DNA of 49,578 bases from BOG-1112 sp964635325. GTDB taxonomy: Bacteria; Bdellovibrionota_B; Oligoflexia; Oligoflexales; Bog-1112. Shown piece by piece: positions 33,578 to 41,783 of the stretch. Position numbers and translations under genes: made by a program. The stretch lies in NCBI GenBank assembly GCA_964635325.1, contig CAZWOL010000015.1:1-49578 (forward strand), written 5' to 3'. A model generated the notes under the pieces. It saw only the letters and a list, made by a program, of their open reading frames with translations, made no database searches and was not told where the DNA came from. Each line of letters begins with the position of its first letter. Within the stretch, counting starts at the first letter, position 1.

Positions 33578-34462
33578 TTATAGAGAATCTTCATTACTCG
33601 TCAGTTGATTGTGTGTGTCGATTACGAGTGCTCCAAAAATAATGATGAACCACGAAATGTAGAGCCAAAGTAAGAAGAGTGGAATGGCTGACAGAGCTCC
33701 ATAAATCTGTTGGTATTCCGCTCTGTGAGCTACATAAAACGAAAAACCAACTTGCCCAATTTCAAATAAAAAAGCAGCTGTAAATCCACCGACAAAACGA
33801 TCGATCCAGGAAGTTTTGTAGCTGGAGACAGCGCTGTAAAAGAGTGTAAAAACACAACTGTTGATGATTGGTGTAAAGCTCAAGCTCAATACTAAACTCA
33901 ATATAGGACCCATACCAAAGAGTGATCTTTCTTCAGTCCAGGATGCTGAAAATAGATAGGAGCTCAAAACCAAACTAGCACCGATAAAAAATGGAGTGAG
34001 GATGAGGAGTAGCCAATCGAAAGTTCTTCGGAGCATTGTCTTCTTCGTTTTCTTTTTTGTCCAAGTGCCATTCAAAGCATCTTGAATAGTCATACCCATC
34101 ATGATGACAGAGAAAACCAAAAAAAGAATGCTCAGTGTTGGTAGAAGAGATGCTTGATAGGCAAAAGTATCGAGATGTTTAGCGATCATGTTGCTTGAGC
34201 TTGGTAAAAAATTTGTAGTAACGTATTTTCTTCCTTGGTTAAGTAGGGTAGAAAATTGAGGAAGGTGGGTTGTAAGGTAAGCCATAATGGAGAGTGTGGG
34301 AACCAAGTTCACAATAGTTACAAAGGACAGAGCAGAAGCTTTGAGGGAATAACTCTCGTGGATCAAGCGAATCAGAGATCGACCATACAATATGGCAAAG
34401 AAATTCCACTTTATGTTCTTTGCCTTTTCTAAAATTATTTTGATTTTTGCGTTCAAACTCAT
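33578..34462 (-). CDS. YihY/BrkB family inner-membrane protein
   Basis: A polytopic protein of the YihY/virulence factor BrkB family (once misnamed ribonuclease BN), 294 aa, with about six membrane segments. The family's ALSFVTIVNLVPTLSIM segment, the QDALNGTW motif (about 130-137) and the late GALSAIPLFLLWLYISWFII are visible. Function is not established in the family. I place the start at ATG 34462; an upstream in-frame TTG (34486) is unlikely. It is divergent from blaI with about 180 bases between, and ends 5 bases from the stop of the convergent gene. Confidence 0.9.
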   Translation of the reverse strand: MSLNAKIKIILEKAKNIKWNFFAILYGRSLIRLIHESYSLKASALSFVTIVNLVPTLSIMAYLTTHLPQFSTLLNQGRKYVTTNFLPSSSNMIAKHLDTFAYQASLLPTLSILFLVFSVIMMGMTIQDALNGTWTKKKTKKTMLRRTFDWLLLILTPFFIGASLVLSSYLFSASWTEERSLFGMGPILSLVLSLSFTPIINSCVFTLFYSAVSSYKTSWIDRFVGGFTAAFLFEIGQVGFSFYVAHRAEYQQIYGALSAIPLFLLWLYISWFIIIFGALVIDTHNQLTSNEDSL

Positions 34463-34578
34463 ATAACCTGCATCGAAATTGTGCAAAAGATATTTGGATT
34501 GTACACCAAAACGTTTTGATTCGCAGGTTGAACTCTGTTTTTATGCTGCCACCTCCTACCGAAAATCTATTTTCAATC

Positions 34579-34617
34579 TTTACTAAATAAATAGTAGCAT
34601 CTACTAAAAGTTTAGTA
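34579..34617 (+). promoter_or_regulatory. Tandem BlaI/MecI-type operators over the blaI promoter
   Basis: Two 16-bp sites begin with TACTA and end with TAGTA: TACTAAATAAATAGTA (34581-34596) and the perfect palindrome TACTAAAAGTTTAGTA (34602-34617). Their centres are 21 bp apart, two helical turns. The reversed palindrome TAGTAGCATCTACTA (34592-34606) lies between. The ends are those of the known MecI operator TACTACATATGTAGTA. A possible promoter (TTTACT 34579-34584, TACTAA 34602-34607, spacing 17) is fully covered by the sites, so bound repressor would block it. Confidence 0.75.
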
Positions 34618-34641
34618 TAGCCTTTCTTAAATAGGAGAAAA

Positions 34642-35043
34642 ATGGCGATGACGAAGAAACAGACAACAAATGACCGTCTTTTAACCGAAGTGGAACTTGA
34701 GCTCATGTCGATTGTTTGGCAGCTTGGTTCAGCGACTGTTAAGGATGTATCTAGACAGCTTCCTAAGAGCCGGCAACTCGCCTATACAACAGTGGCTACG
34801 GTGATGAAAATTTTAGAGCAAAAAGGCTTTCTGAGTTGCAAGAAAGATTCGTATGCACACGTATTTTTTGCGAAGGTCTCCAAACAAGCCTACGAAAGCA
34901 CTTGCCTTGATCACATCGTTGAAAACGTATTCGATGGTGAACCTGTGAGTCTTGTTCACCGCCTCTTAGAAGCGAAAACACTAAAGGCATCAGATATAGC
35001 AGCTATAGAAAAGGCTCTACAAGAGTTGTCATCACGAAAATAG
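34642..35043 (+). CDS. BlaI/MecI family transcriptional repressor
   Basis: A 133-aa winged-helix repressor of the family that controls beta-lactam resistance genes and is inactivated by cleavage. The N-terminal wing-helix shows TEVELELMSIVWQLGSATVK and the recognition-helix region LAYTTVATVMKILEQKGFL, both typical; residues about 80-130 form the dimerisation helices. AGGAG lies four bases before the ATG. The cognate operator-like sites sit just upstream and the sensor/protease gene follows after 8 bases, so the pair is a BlaI-BlaR1 module that regulates itself. The gene it protects against antibiotic is not in the window. Confidence 0.93.
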   Translation: MAMTKKQTTNDRLLTEVELELMSIVWQLGSATVKDVSRQLPKSRQLAYTTVATVMKILEQKGFLSCKKDSYAHVFFAKVSKQAYESTCLDHIVENVFDGEPVSLVHRLLEAKTLKASDIAAIEKALQELSSRK

Positions 35044-35051
35044 AGGGGTCT

Positions 35052-36938
35052 ATGTTTCTTTTCGAAGCCTATGTTACGATGAACATACTCCTCTTGCTAG
35101 CATCTTTACTCATTCGCAGCCATTTTATGCTGTCTAGGCCTTCTGCTAAATTAAAATTGCTTCGGCTCCTCCTTCTGAGTTGCCTTCTTTCTCCACTATT
35201 CAGCGCTTTTCTAAAAGGGCCGGATCAACCCATACTTGCGCAGTATGTTTCTTTAGATTTTTTTGCGGAGGCAAAAGAGCTTTCCAAAGTTGCTCAAAAT
35301 TTGGAAACTGCGAAGAAATTGCAGACCAAATCTCAAAATAATATTGAGCTTTCAGGAGCATTTTTGATCCTGCTGATCTTCTTTTTGGGTGCTTTCTGGC
35401 ATGCCAGAAGATTGGTTTTTGATCTCATCAAACTGCGAGTTATTCTGAGATCATCAATCTCATTTCGAAGTTACAGATGTTTGCAAATAAATGTTTCGGA
35501 ACACTGTTATATCCCGTTTTCGACACGCTGGTGGAATAAGTCGTATATAGTACTTCCACTTTCTTTGCTTCATTCTTCTTTACATACAAAAATTGCAATC
35601 GTTCATGAAGGTCAGCACCATCGGCAGGGTGATTGTATATGGGTTTATCTGTTGGAAATGTTACGAATCATCTTTTGGATAAATCCGAGTATTTATAGAT
35701 GGCAGAAAACTATGAATGAACTACAGGAACTAGCATGTGATGAAGTGTTGGTTGGCCACCAACTTGTTTCAGCACATGATTATGGCCGCTGTCTGTACGA
35801 GGTCGCACAGACGGCTCTTGCATCGACCAAGTTTGAGAACCGAATTCACGCATGCGCGGTGACGATGGCTTGGATGGATGCAGATCAAAACCAATCTTTT
35901 ATTGTAAGGAGAATTTGCATGCTATCAAGGTACAATGCCCCTCTTAGAAAAACACTCTTTACGAGTATCTTAGGTTTACTTGCTATTCTTATTCCTCTCA
36001 GTGCGTCGTATGCCTCGCGAGGAACTTTTGAGCAAAATACCTATGCTTCATCATCAGTTATAAATGTCGTAGATAATAAAATTCAGCGTATAGCACAAGC
36101 CGAAATAGATGATGCAGTTTCACACTACAAGGCAAAGTCAGGTGTCGTAGTTGTTGCTGATCCTAAAACTCAAAAGATTTTAGCTTTTGCAGAAGCGGGT
36201 GATCGCTCACAGAGCTGGAAATCTCGTATCTTTCCTCCAGCATCATTGATCAAACCGTTTGTTGCAGCTGCATCTATTGATGAAGGCCTGAGTTCCGACG
36301 ATAAGATCTATGATTGTCAAGAACCGTATTCTGTTGCTGGTGTGGATTTTACAAATGGAAATCCTAAGATCGGAGCGATGCGTCTAGACGATGCTATGGC
36401 AAATTCAGTAAATATCTGCTTTGTCAAAGTGGCACAAGAATTGGGTGTTCAGCGTTTTAGGGATGCTTTGAGTCGTTTTGGTTTCAAAATGAAAGCATGG
36501 AATCCAAAAAATGCTGAACTTCCACTTGCGCAAGCAGCTGTTGATACGGGGCTTAGCTTTACACTGTCGGACTTGGTGAATGGGTACTCAATTCTTGCAA
36601 ATCAAGGTAAAGCTCATGATGGACAGCAGGTCATTACGGAGTTGAGTTCTAAAATCGTTACAAGGATGATGGAGAAAGTTGTTCATGCTGGTACGGGGCG
36701 TCGAGCTGCTATTTCTGGCATGAGAGTTGCCGGTAAAACTGGGACACTTGTAAGTCAAGATTCCTCGCTAGCGCTCTTTGCTGGTTTTGCTCCAGCAGAG
36801 AATGCACGTTTTCTAAGTTTTGTAATCCTTGAAAACGGAATGACCGAGTCTGGGAAGTCAGGATATGGAAGTTCTCTTGCAGCGCCTGTCTTTAGCAAGC
36901 TTATGTCACGAATTTTAGATATTCCGAAAAAGTCTTGA
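35052..36938 (+). CDS. BlaR1-like M56 metalloprotease fused to a PBP-like transpeptidase sensor
   Basis: A membrane receptor that should sense beta-lactams or wall state and trigger cleavage of the neighbouring BlaI. Membrane segments near 8-25, 35-53, 100-118 and 302-320 frame a cytoplasmic zinc-protease domain with HEGQH (His185, Glu186, His189) and the later ELACDE. Residues about 335-625 are extracytoplasmic and read like the transpeptidase domain of PBP2/FtsI: SLIK (Ser398, Lys401), SVN (452-454) and KTGT (562-565) are all intact, as is GYSILANQGK. The sensor of classical BlaR1 resembles class D beta-lactamase; this one looks closer to a true PBP. Length 628 aa fits BlaR1. Confidence 0.88.
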   Translation: MFLFEAYVTMNILLLLASLLIRSHFMLSRPSAKLKLLRLLLLSCLLSPLFSAFLKGPDQPILAQYVSLDFFAEAKELSKVAQNLETAKKLQTKSQNNIELSGAFLILLIFFLGAFWHARRLVFDLIKLRVILRSSISFRSYRCLQINVSEHCYIPFSTRWWNKSYIVLPLSLLHSSLHTKIAIVHEGQHHRQGDCIWVYLLEMLRIIFWINPSIYRWQKTMNELQELACDEVLVGHQLVSAHDYGRCLYEVAQTALASTKFENRIHACAVTMAWMDADQNQSFIVRRICMLSRYNAPLRKTLFTSILGLLAILIPLSASYASRGTFEQNTYASSSVINVVDNKIQRIAQAEIDDAVSHYKAKSGVVVVADPKTQKILAFAEAGDRSQSWKSRIFPPASLIKPFVAAASIDEGLSSDDKIYDCQEPYSVAGVDFTNGNPKIGAMRLDDAMANSVNICFVKVAQELGVQRFRDALSRFGFKMKAWNPKNAELPLAQAAVDTGLSFTLSDLVNGYSILANQGKAHDGQQVITELSSKIVTRMMEKVVHAGTGRRAAISGMRVAGKTGTLVSQDSSLALFAGFAPAENARFLSFVILENGMTESGKSGYGSSLAAPVFSKLMSRILDIPKKS

Positions 36939-36963
36939 CCTCATCCGATATGATTCGCTAAGG

Positions 36964-36995
36964 TCTCTAGATCTACATCTCAGTATTTCTAGAGA
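36964..36995. terminator. Inverted repeat after blaR1-like gene, possible terminator
   Basis: TCTCTAGA (36964-36971) pairs with its inverted copy (36988-36995) across a 16-base loop, 25 bases past the stop codon. The nearest T-run (TTTTTT, 37014-37019) lies some 18 bases further, so termination is only possible, not clear. Confidence 0.35.
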
Positions 36996-37098
36996 GCATC
37001 ATGATAGCCTACGTTTTTTAGCTCAAATTTGATATCGTAGTCTTTTCATCGAGTGTGGTGAAAAGATCATAATTGATGGATGAGTTAAGGAACGATCG

Positions 37099-38322
37099 AT
37101 GTTTATCGACCTCTCGCTTTTTCGTAAAAATAGAAACTTTCGTTACTTATTTGCAGCTCAACTTGTTTCAAGTTTTGGTTCGCAAATGACAATCATCACC
37201 GTGCCATTCCAGATCTATCATCTAACACGCTCCGTCTTTTTGACGGGACTTATTGGGTCTGTGGAGTTAGTTGCTCTTGCTTTGACGGCATTGTATGGAG
37301 GTGTGCTTTCGGATCGTTATAATCGAAAGAAGATCATGATCCTCTGTGAAAGCGTCATGGTTTTGATTGTATCGCTTCTTGCTTGGAATGCTTCGCTATC
37401 GGAACCCATTCTTCCTCTGATTTTTGTCGGAGCTGCCTTACTTTCTGCACTCAATGGCCTGCATCGTCCTGCAGTTGAGGCTTTATTACCAGCTGTTGTG
37501 CAAGAGGGTGATCTCGAAGCTGTGAGTAGTTTGGGTCCTATGCGAAATATTCTTACGACAGTTGCTGGTCCATCGCTAGCTGGACTTATTTTAGCGAAGT
37601 ATGGAGCGAGTTGGACCTATATTGTGGATGCGCTTACGTTTGTAGTCTCTATTCTTCTAATGAAAGCCGTCCATGTACCTACTATCTTGTTGGAGCATCA
37701 ACCTGGAGACAAAAGTTTTTGGAGGGAAATTCGTGCTGGTATCCAGTATCTTCGGCAGAGACGTGACATACTTGGAACTTACATCATTGACTTTCTAGCG
37801 ATGGTCCTCGTAAGTCCACAAGTACTCATGCCTCATATTGCTGAGCTTTTTGGTGCAGAATCTTATGTGGGAGTTTTGTACGCGAGTCCATCAATAGGAG
37901 CTTTGATTGCTCTTAGCTTTAGTGCATGGACAGGACGTGTTTACAGGCATGGTCTTGCTGTTGTCTGTGCAGCATTGACCTGGGCTCTTTGTGTAGGTTC
38001 GGTAGGTCTCAGTGGCAATATCGGAGCGATACTGTTCTTTTTAGTGCTCTCCGGATTCTTCGACATGATTAGTGGCATTTTTAGGATGACAATTTGGAAT
38101 AAAACCATTCCTTCAACTATACGAGGGCGAATGGCAAGTTTTGAAATGCTCTCCTACAGTAGTGGGCCGCTTCTTGGTCAGCTGTTTATTGGATCAATGT
38201 CCGATCGATTAGGATATCACAAGGCGTTGGTCTTCGGTGCTGGTCTTGCGTGTGGCTTGATCATCGTTGCTTGCCTTAAACTTCCTGAGTTGATTCACTA
38301 TCGTGATCGGAAAAAAGTCTAA
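37099..38322 (+). CDS. MFS transporter of the EntS-like exporter group
   Basis: A 407-aa major facilitator with about twelve hydrophobic segments. The beginning FRYLFAAQLVSSFGSQM and the loop 2-3 motif YGGVLSDRYNRKKIMI are those of the EntS/MFS_3 group, members of which export siderophores or drugs. The ribosome site AAGGA lies about 10 bases before the ATG. A 160-base spacer separates it from the BlaR1-like gene. It is convergent with the second hybrid kinase. Substrate unknown; a link with the antibiotic-sensing pair is possible only by position. Confidence 0.88.
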   Translation: MFIDLSLFRKNRNFRYLFAAQLVSSFGSQMTIITVPFQIYHLTRSVFLTGLIGSVELVALALTALYGGVLSDRYNRKKIMILCESVMVLIVSLLAWNASLSEPILPLIFVGAALLSALNGLHRPAVEALLPAVVQEGDLEAVSSLGPMRNILTTVAGPSLAGLILAKYGASWTYIVDALTFVVSILLMKAVHVPTILLEHQPGDKSFWREIRAGIQYLRQRRDILGTYIIDFLAMVLVSPQVLMPHIAELFGAESYVGVLYASPSIGALIALSFSAWTGRVYRHGLAVVCAALTWALCVGSVGLSGNIGAILFFLVLSGFFDMISGIFRMTIWNKTIPSTIRGRMASFEMLSYSSGPLLGQLFIGSMSDRLGYHKALVFGAGLACGLIIVACLKLPELIHYRDRKKV

Positions 38323-38351
38323 GACTTGCTTTTCTTGCTTGATATTGTTGC

Positions 38352-41246
38352 TCAATTTTTTCGACGTTGATTGAGAATGCCAACCCATTTTTCGAGTGTC
38401 GTTGCAAGATCATTAACACGCAATGGTTTGGTTAGATAGTCGTCCATACCCGCATCGAGGCATTTTTCTTTTTCACCGCTAACGGCATTCGCTGTGAGTG
38501 CAATAATAGGTATGGAATTAAAGGAGGCTTTGCTTTGTCGTATTCTTTGAGTTGCCTCATAGCCATCCATTTCAGGCATGCTGCAGTCCATTAATATAAT
38601 ATCGTATTGAAAATTTTCCAAAGCATTCAAAGCTTCTTTTCCATCTGAAACGACATTAGATGAGTATCCCAATTTTTTTAGCAGAGCTGATACAAGGTTT
38701 TGATTGATGACGTTGTCTTCAGCGACAAGAATACGCTCACTATGCATTTTTGTAGTTTCGGATATTGTGTTGGAATGGTTGGACCCAATCTTCGTTGGAA
38801 TTAGATTGCCTTTTTGTAGGGTGATTTTAAACCAAAATGTTGAACCTACGTTTTCCTTGCTTTCTAATCCGATCTCTCCCCCCATCATCTCTACGAGACG
38901 TTTGGAAATAGACAAACCCAAACCCGTCCCTCCAAAACGTCGAGAAACCGTCATATCTGCTTGCGAGAATGATTGGAACATACGGCCGATAGCATGTTCA
39001 GGAATTCCAATGCCTGTGTCTCGTACTTCAAACTTGAATGAATAACTTCTATCATCGTCGGTTTGTGAGGATACTGTCAGATAGATGCCGCCCTGTTGTG
39101 TGAATTTGGAGGCATTTCCAATCAGATTCATAAGAACTTGACGAATGCGACTTGGATCTCCTTTAAAATAATTTGACCATCGAATATTGCCGGTTATTTC
39201 GAAAGCTAGATTTTTTTTCTGAATGGCAAATGAAAGTGTCTTGCATACATCATCAATCATTTGATTGAGATCGAATTCGACCATCTCAAGATCAAGTTTG
39301 CCAGCTTCAATTTTTGAAAAATCAAGAATGTCGTTGACTATGATTAGTAGATTATCACCCGAACGTTGTACAGCTTCAGCATAACTGCGCAAGGTGTCTG
39401 GTAGGTCAGCTTCCATAAGTAGGCCGGCCATACCTATAATTCCATTCAATGGGGTACGAATTTCATGCGACATATTTGCAAGAAATTCTGACTTTAGCTT
39501 AGAAGCTTCCTCAGCGGATTTAATAAGAATTTGTGATTCTTCTTTTTCTCTTTCTGTTTTTCTAAGCAGTAGTTCCATTTGTTTGGTGGGAGTCACATTA
39601 AGCGAAACCCCTACGATTCCATCAGGCTTTCCTTCGCTTGTGTAAATTGGTGTCAGAAAAGTTTTGAACCATTCATTGTTGCGAGGAAGTTCAAATTCGA
39701 TATATTTTCCAGCTAACGCTTGACGAATCAAGTTTTGAATGTTTGGATCGGTATTGATTTCAAATATGCTCTTTCCTATACGATCTTCAGCTTTGATGCC
39801 GGAAGTTCTAAGGAAAGATCCTTGATAGAAATTGATGATTCCCTCTTGATCTGTCGCCCAAAGGGCTCCATTAATATTTGAAACAATAGAATCTGTGCGC
39901 CTTTTGAGTTCCAGTATCTGACGCAGTGACTCTCGTCGCTCATGAATGTCGGTATATGTTCCAAGCCATTTTGATATTTTTCCATTATTTGTACGAATGG
40001 GCGTGCAACGTTGAAAAACCCACCTATATTCATTGTCTTTACATTTTCGTATTCTGTATTCTAGGTTCTCTTCAACGCCGGTTTGTAAGGCGTTTTTCAT
40101 TTTTTCAAAATATATCGAGATATCATCAGGATGGATAATATCATTCCAAAATGCATCGAGGAGATGTTTTGGAGATGTTTGAAAGTATTCAAACCATCGT
40201 TTATTCGCCCATAGCATCTTGCCTTCTGGATCTGAGAGCCATGTGATTTGAATGATGTTATCAGCAACAGCTTGAAAACTCTCTAAAGTGTCTTCATGAG
40301 AGAGTTTTTCTTCCGTGATATCCCTTGCAACTCCATACATCGTATCTCCGATAGGTATGGATCTCCATGAAAGCCAACGGTAGCGACCGTCTTTGGTGCG
40401 ATAGCGATTCTCAAATGCAATGACGGTTTCTCCTCGCTGTTGTCGCTCGACTTCAGCAATAGTTGGAGCAATATCATCCGGATGAATTAGTTCGAGGTAG
40501 GGGGTAGAACAAAATTCTTCGGGTGTGTAGCCTAATATAGATTCGCATGCTGGATTTACACGTTTAAAGTAACCTTCCATACCTGCAATGCAGCACATAT
40601 CGAGTGTTGTTGTAAAAAAAATGTCTCGTTCAGTTTCTACTTGTTTGAGGTCAGTTAGGTCTTCGGATAGACTTAAAAGAAACTGTGGTTTTCCTGCTTC
40701 ATCATAAACTGGTATTTTCAAAGTTCTGAGGGCATGTGCTTTGTTTTGAATATGAACGACGTGATCGATCCAAGAAAGAGGGTGAGTGCTTTTGATGGCT
40801 TCCCTATCTTTACTTTCAATCAGCAAAGCTTTTTTTTCTGGCATAAAATCTCGGGCGCATTTTCCTATAACATCGGAGCGCGCGCTCCCAAGAAATTTTT
40901 CAGCAGTCTTGTTGAGATGTAGTATTTTTAGATCAACTGCATCTTTTACAATAATAGACGTTGGCATGTGTTCGATCAGTAGGTTGAGAAACTTTTCATA
41001 ATGTTGCAAATCGTTGGTGTCATCGATTATTTTTGAAAAAATTCGTCTCTGTCGCTGTATCGCTTTGTATCGTTTGCAACTTGCTGTGAAGGTTCCTGCT
41101 GCAAATCCTGTCAACATGGCAAGAGCCAAAAAACCTAGTGGCATTATAAAATCTTGATCAAACAGATCCATCCACTTTGCTAGAATTGCAATTCCAAATA
41201 GGAGGAGGGTCGTTGTGACAGCTAAGATGTAAATGCGATATCGCAC
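38352..41246 (-). CDS. Hybrid histidine kinase with four PAS domains
   Basis: A 964-aa membrane-bound sensor kinase. Two membrane segments (about 5-24 and 35-55) have almost no periplasmic loop between them, so sensing is probably by the cytoplasmic PAS domains at about 90-205, 207-315, 322-437 and 445-556. The phosphoacceptor is His594 in NMSHEIRTPLNG. The ATPase domain has Asn711, DTGIGIPE and FGGTGLGLSI. A C-terminal receiver (838-955) carries the phosphorylated Asp887 in LMDCSMPEMDG and the Lys in TKPLR. Start is GTG 41246. It resembles the larger kinase at 15750-19595 but lacks the PilJ domain and degenerate receiver. Target unknown. Confidence 0.95.
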   Translation of the reverse strand: MRYRIYILAVTTTLLLFGIAILAKWMDLFDQDFIMPLGFLALAMLTGFAAGTFTASCKRYKAIQRQRRIFSKIIDDTNDLQHYEKFLNLLIEHMPTSIIVKDAVDLKILHLNKTAEKFLGSARSDVIGKCARDFMPEKKALLIESKDREAIKSTHPLSWIDHVVHIQNKAHALRTLKIPVYDEAGKPQFLLSLSEDLTDLKQVETERDIFFTTTLDMCCIAGMEGYFKRVNPACESILGYTPEEFCSTPYLELIHPDDIAPTIAEVERQQRGETVIAFENRYRTKDGRYRWLSWRSIPIGDTMYGVARDITEEKLSHEDTLESFQAVADNIIQITWLSDPEGKMLWANKRWFEYFQTSPKHLLDAFWNDIIHPDDISIYFEKMKNALQTGVEENLEYRIRKCKDNEYRWVFQRCTPIRTNNGKISKWLGTYTDIHERRESLRQILELKRRTDSIVSNINGALWATDQEGIINFYQGSFLRTSGIKAEDRIGKSIFEINTDPNIQNLIRQALAGKYIEFELPRNNEWFKTFLTPIYTSEGKPDGIVGVSLNVTPTKQMELLLRKTEREKEESQILIKSAEEASKLKSEFLANMSHEIRTPLNGIIGMAGLLMEADLPDTLRSYAEAVQRSGDNLLIIVNDILDFSKIEAGKLDLEMVEFDLNQMIDDVCKTLSFAIQKKNLAFEITGNIRWSNYFKGDPSRIRQVLMNLIGNASKFTQQGGIYLTVSSQTDDDRSYSFKFEVRDTGIGIPEHAIGRMFQSFSQADMTVSRRFGGTGLGLSISKRLVEMMGGEIGLESKENVGSTFWFKITLQKGNLIPTKIGSNHSNTISETTKMHSERILVAEDNVINQNLVSALLKKLGYSSNVVSDGKEALNALENFQYDIILMDCSMPEMDGYEATQRIRQSKASFNSIPIIALTANAVSGEKEKCLDAGMDDYLTKPLRVNDLATTLEKWVGILNQRRKN

Positions 41247-41416
41247 AGATTTTGTTCTCTATTTAAAGTCTCTCCAAGGTGTTTCGGATTTTATCTAGGA
41301 TAAGTTAGAGTTTCTCATCAGATATAGAAATATAGAATTCATTTCAGGATCTTGCTATGGCATGAAAAGGGCGTCTTGATCAGTTTGGATTATTCTTCAT
41401 AAGCATGGATATATTC

Positions 41417-41445
41417 TTGACAAGGCTCAATTTGGCCTCTATTTT
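41417..41445 (+). promoter_or_regulatory. Sigma-70-type promoter of trpR-permease operon
   Basis: TTGACA (41417-41422, a perfect -35) is separated by exactly 17 bases from TATTTT (41440-41445). Transcription would start near 41452, about 45 bases before the trpR start and just upstream of the operator-like repeat. Confidence 0.65.
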
Positions 41446-41454
41446 GATCCAATC

Positions 41455-41472
41455 GTACTTATATATCGGTAC
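41455..41472 (+). promoter_or_regulatory. Candidate TrpR operator at the trpR promoter
   Basis: GTACT-N8-GGTAC matches the half-site pattern of the E. coli trpR operator (GTACT-N8-AGTAC) at nine of ten half-site positions. It lies directly downstream of the predicted start of transcription. A third copy, AGTAC, follows at 41476-41480, so CGTACT/AGTACG also form an inverted repeat (41454-41481). It fits autorepression by the TrpR-like protein encoded next. Confidence 0.6.
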
Positions 41473-41495
41473 ATCAGTACGGGAGAATGCCTGTT

Positions 41496-41783
41496 ATGAT
41501 AAATAAGAAACTTTGGCGTGGATTTTTGACTTTATTCCAAAATGCAAGTGCACAAGAGTTGGATATGCTCTTCCATCTGTTTATGACGATGGATGAGAGA
41601 GAAATGTTGGTTGGTCGGTATGAATTGGTTCGAGCACATTTGAGTAGCGATCTTACGCATCGGGAGATCGCAAAAACTTTACAGCAAAGTATTTCCAAGG
41701 TGACAGCAGGTTCCAAAGCAGTACAGCTTTTAAAAGAAAAAGACAAAGAGTATCTTTTAAAGAGAATGAAGGATCCCTTATGA
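41496..41783 (+). CDS. trpR: Trp repressor family protein
   Basis: A small all-helical DNA-binding protein of the TrpR family, which in enterobacteria binds operators when loaded with tryptophan. The core FHLFMTMDEREMLVGRYELV and the helix-turn-helix THREIAKTLQQSISKVTAGS align with TrpR in order and spacing. I choose ATG 41496 (95 aa), 10 bases after GGGAG; the in-frame ATG at 41487 is too close to it. The gene ends in an ATGA overlap with the amino-acid permease. It probably represses its own operon at the GTAC-rich repeat upstream. Whether tryptophan is the co-repressor is inferred. Confidence 0.85.
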   Translation: MINKKLWRGFLTLFQNASAQELDMLFHLFMTMDEREMLVGRYELVRAHLSSDLTHREIAKTLQQSISKVTAGSKAVQLLKEKDKEYLLKRMKDPL

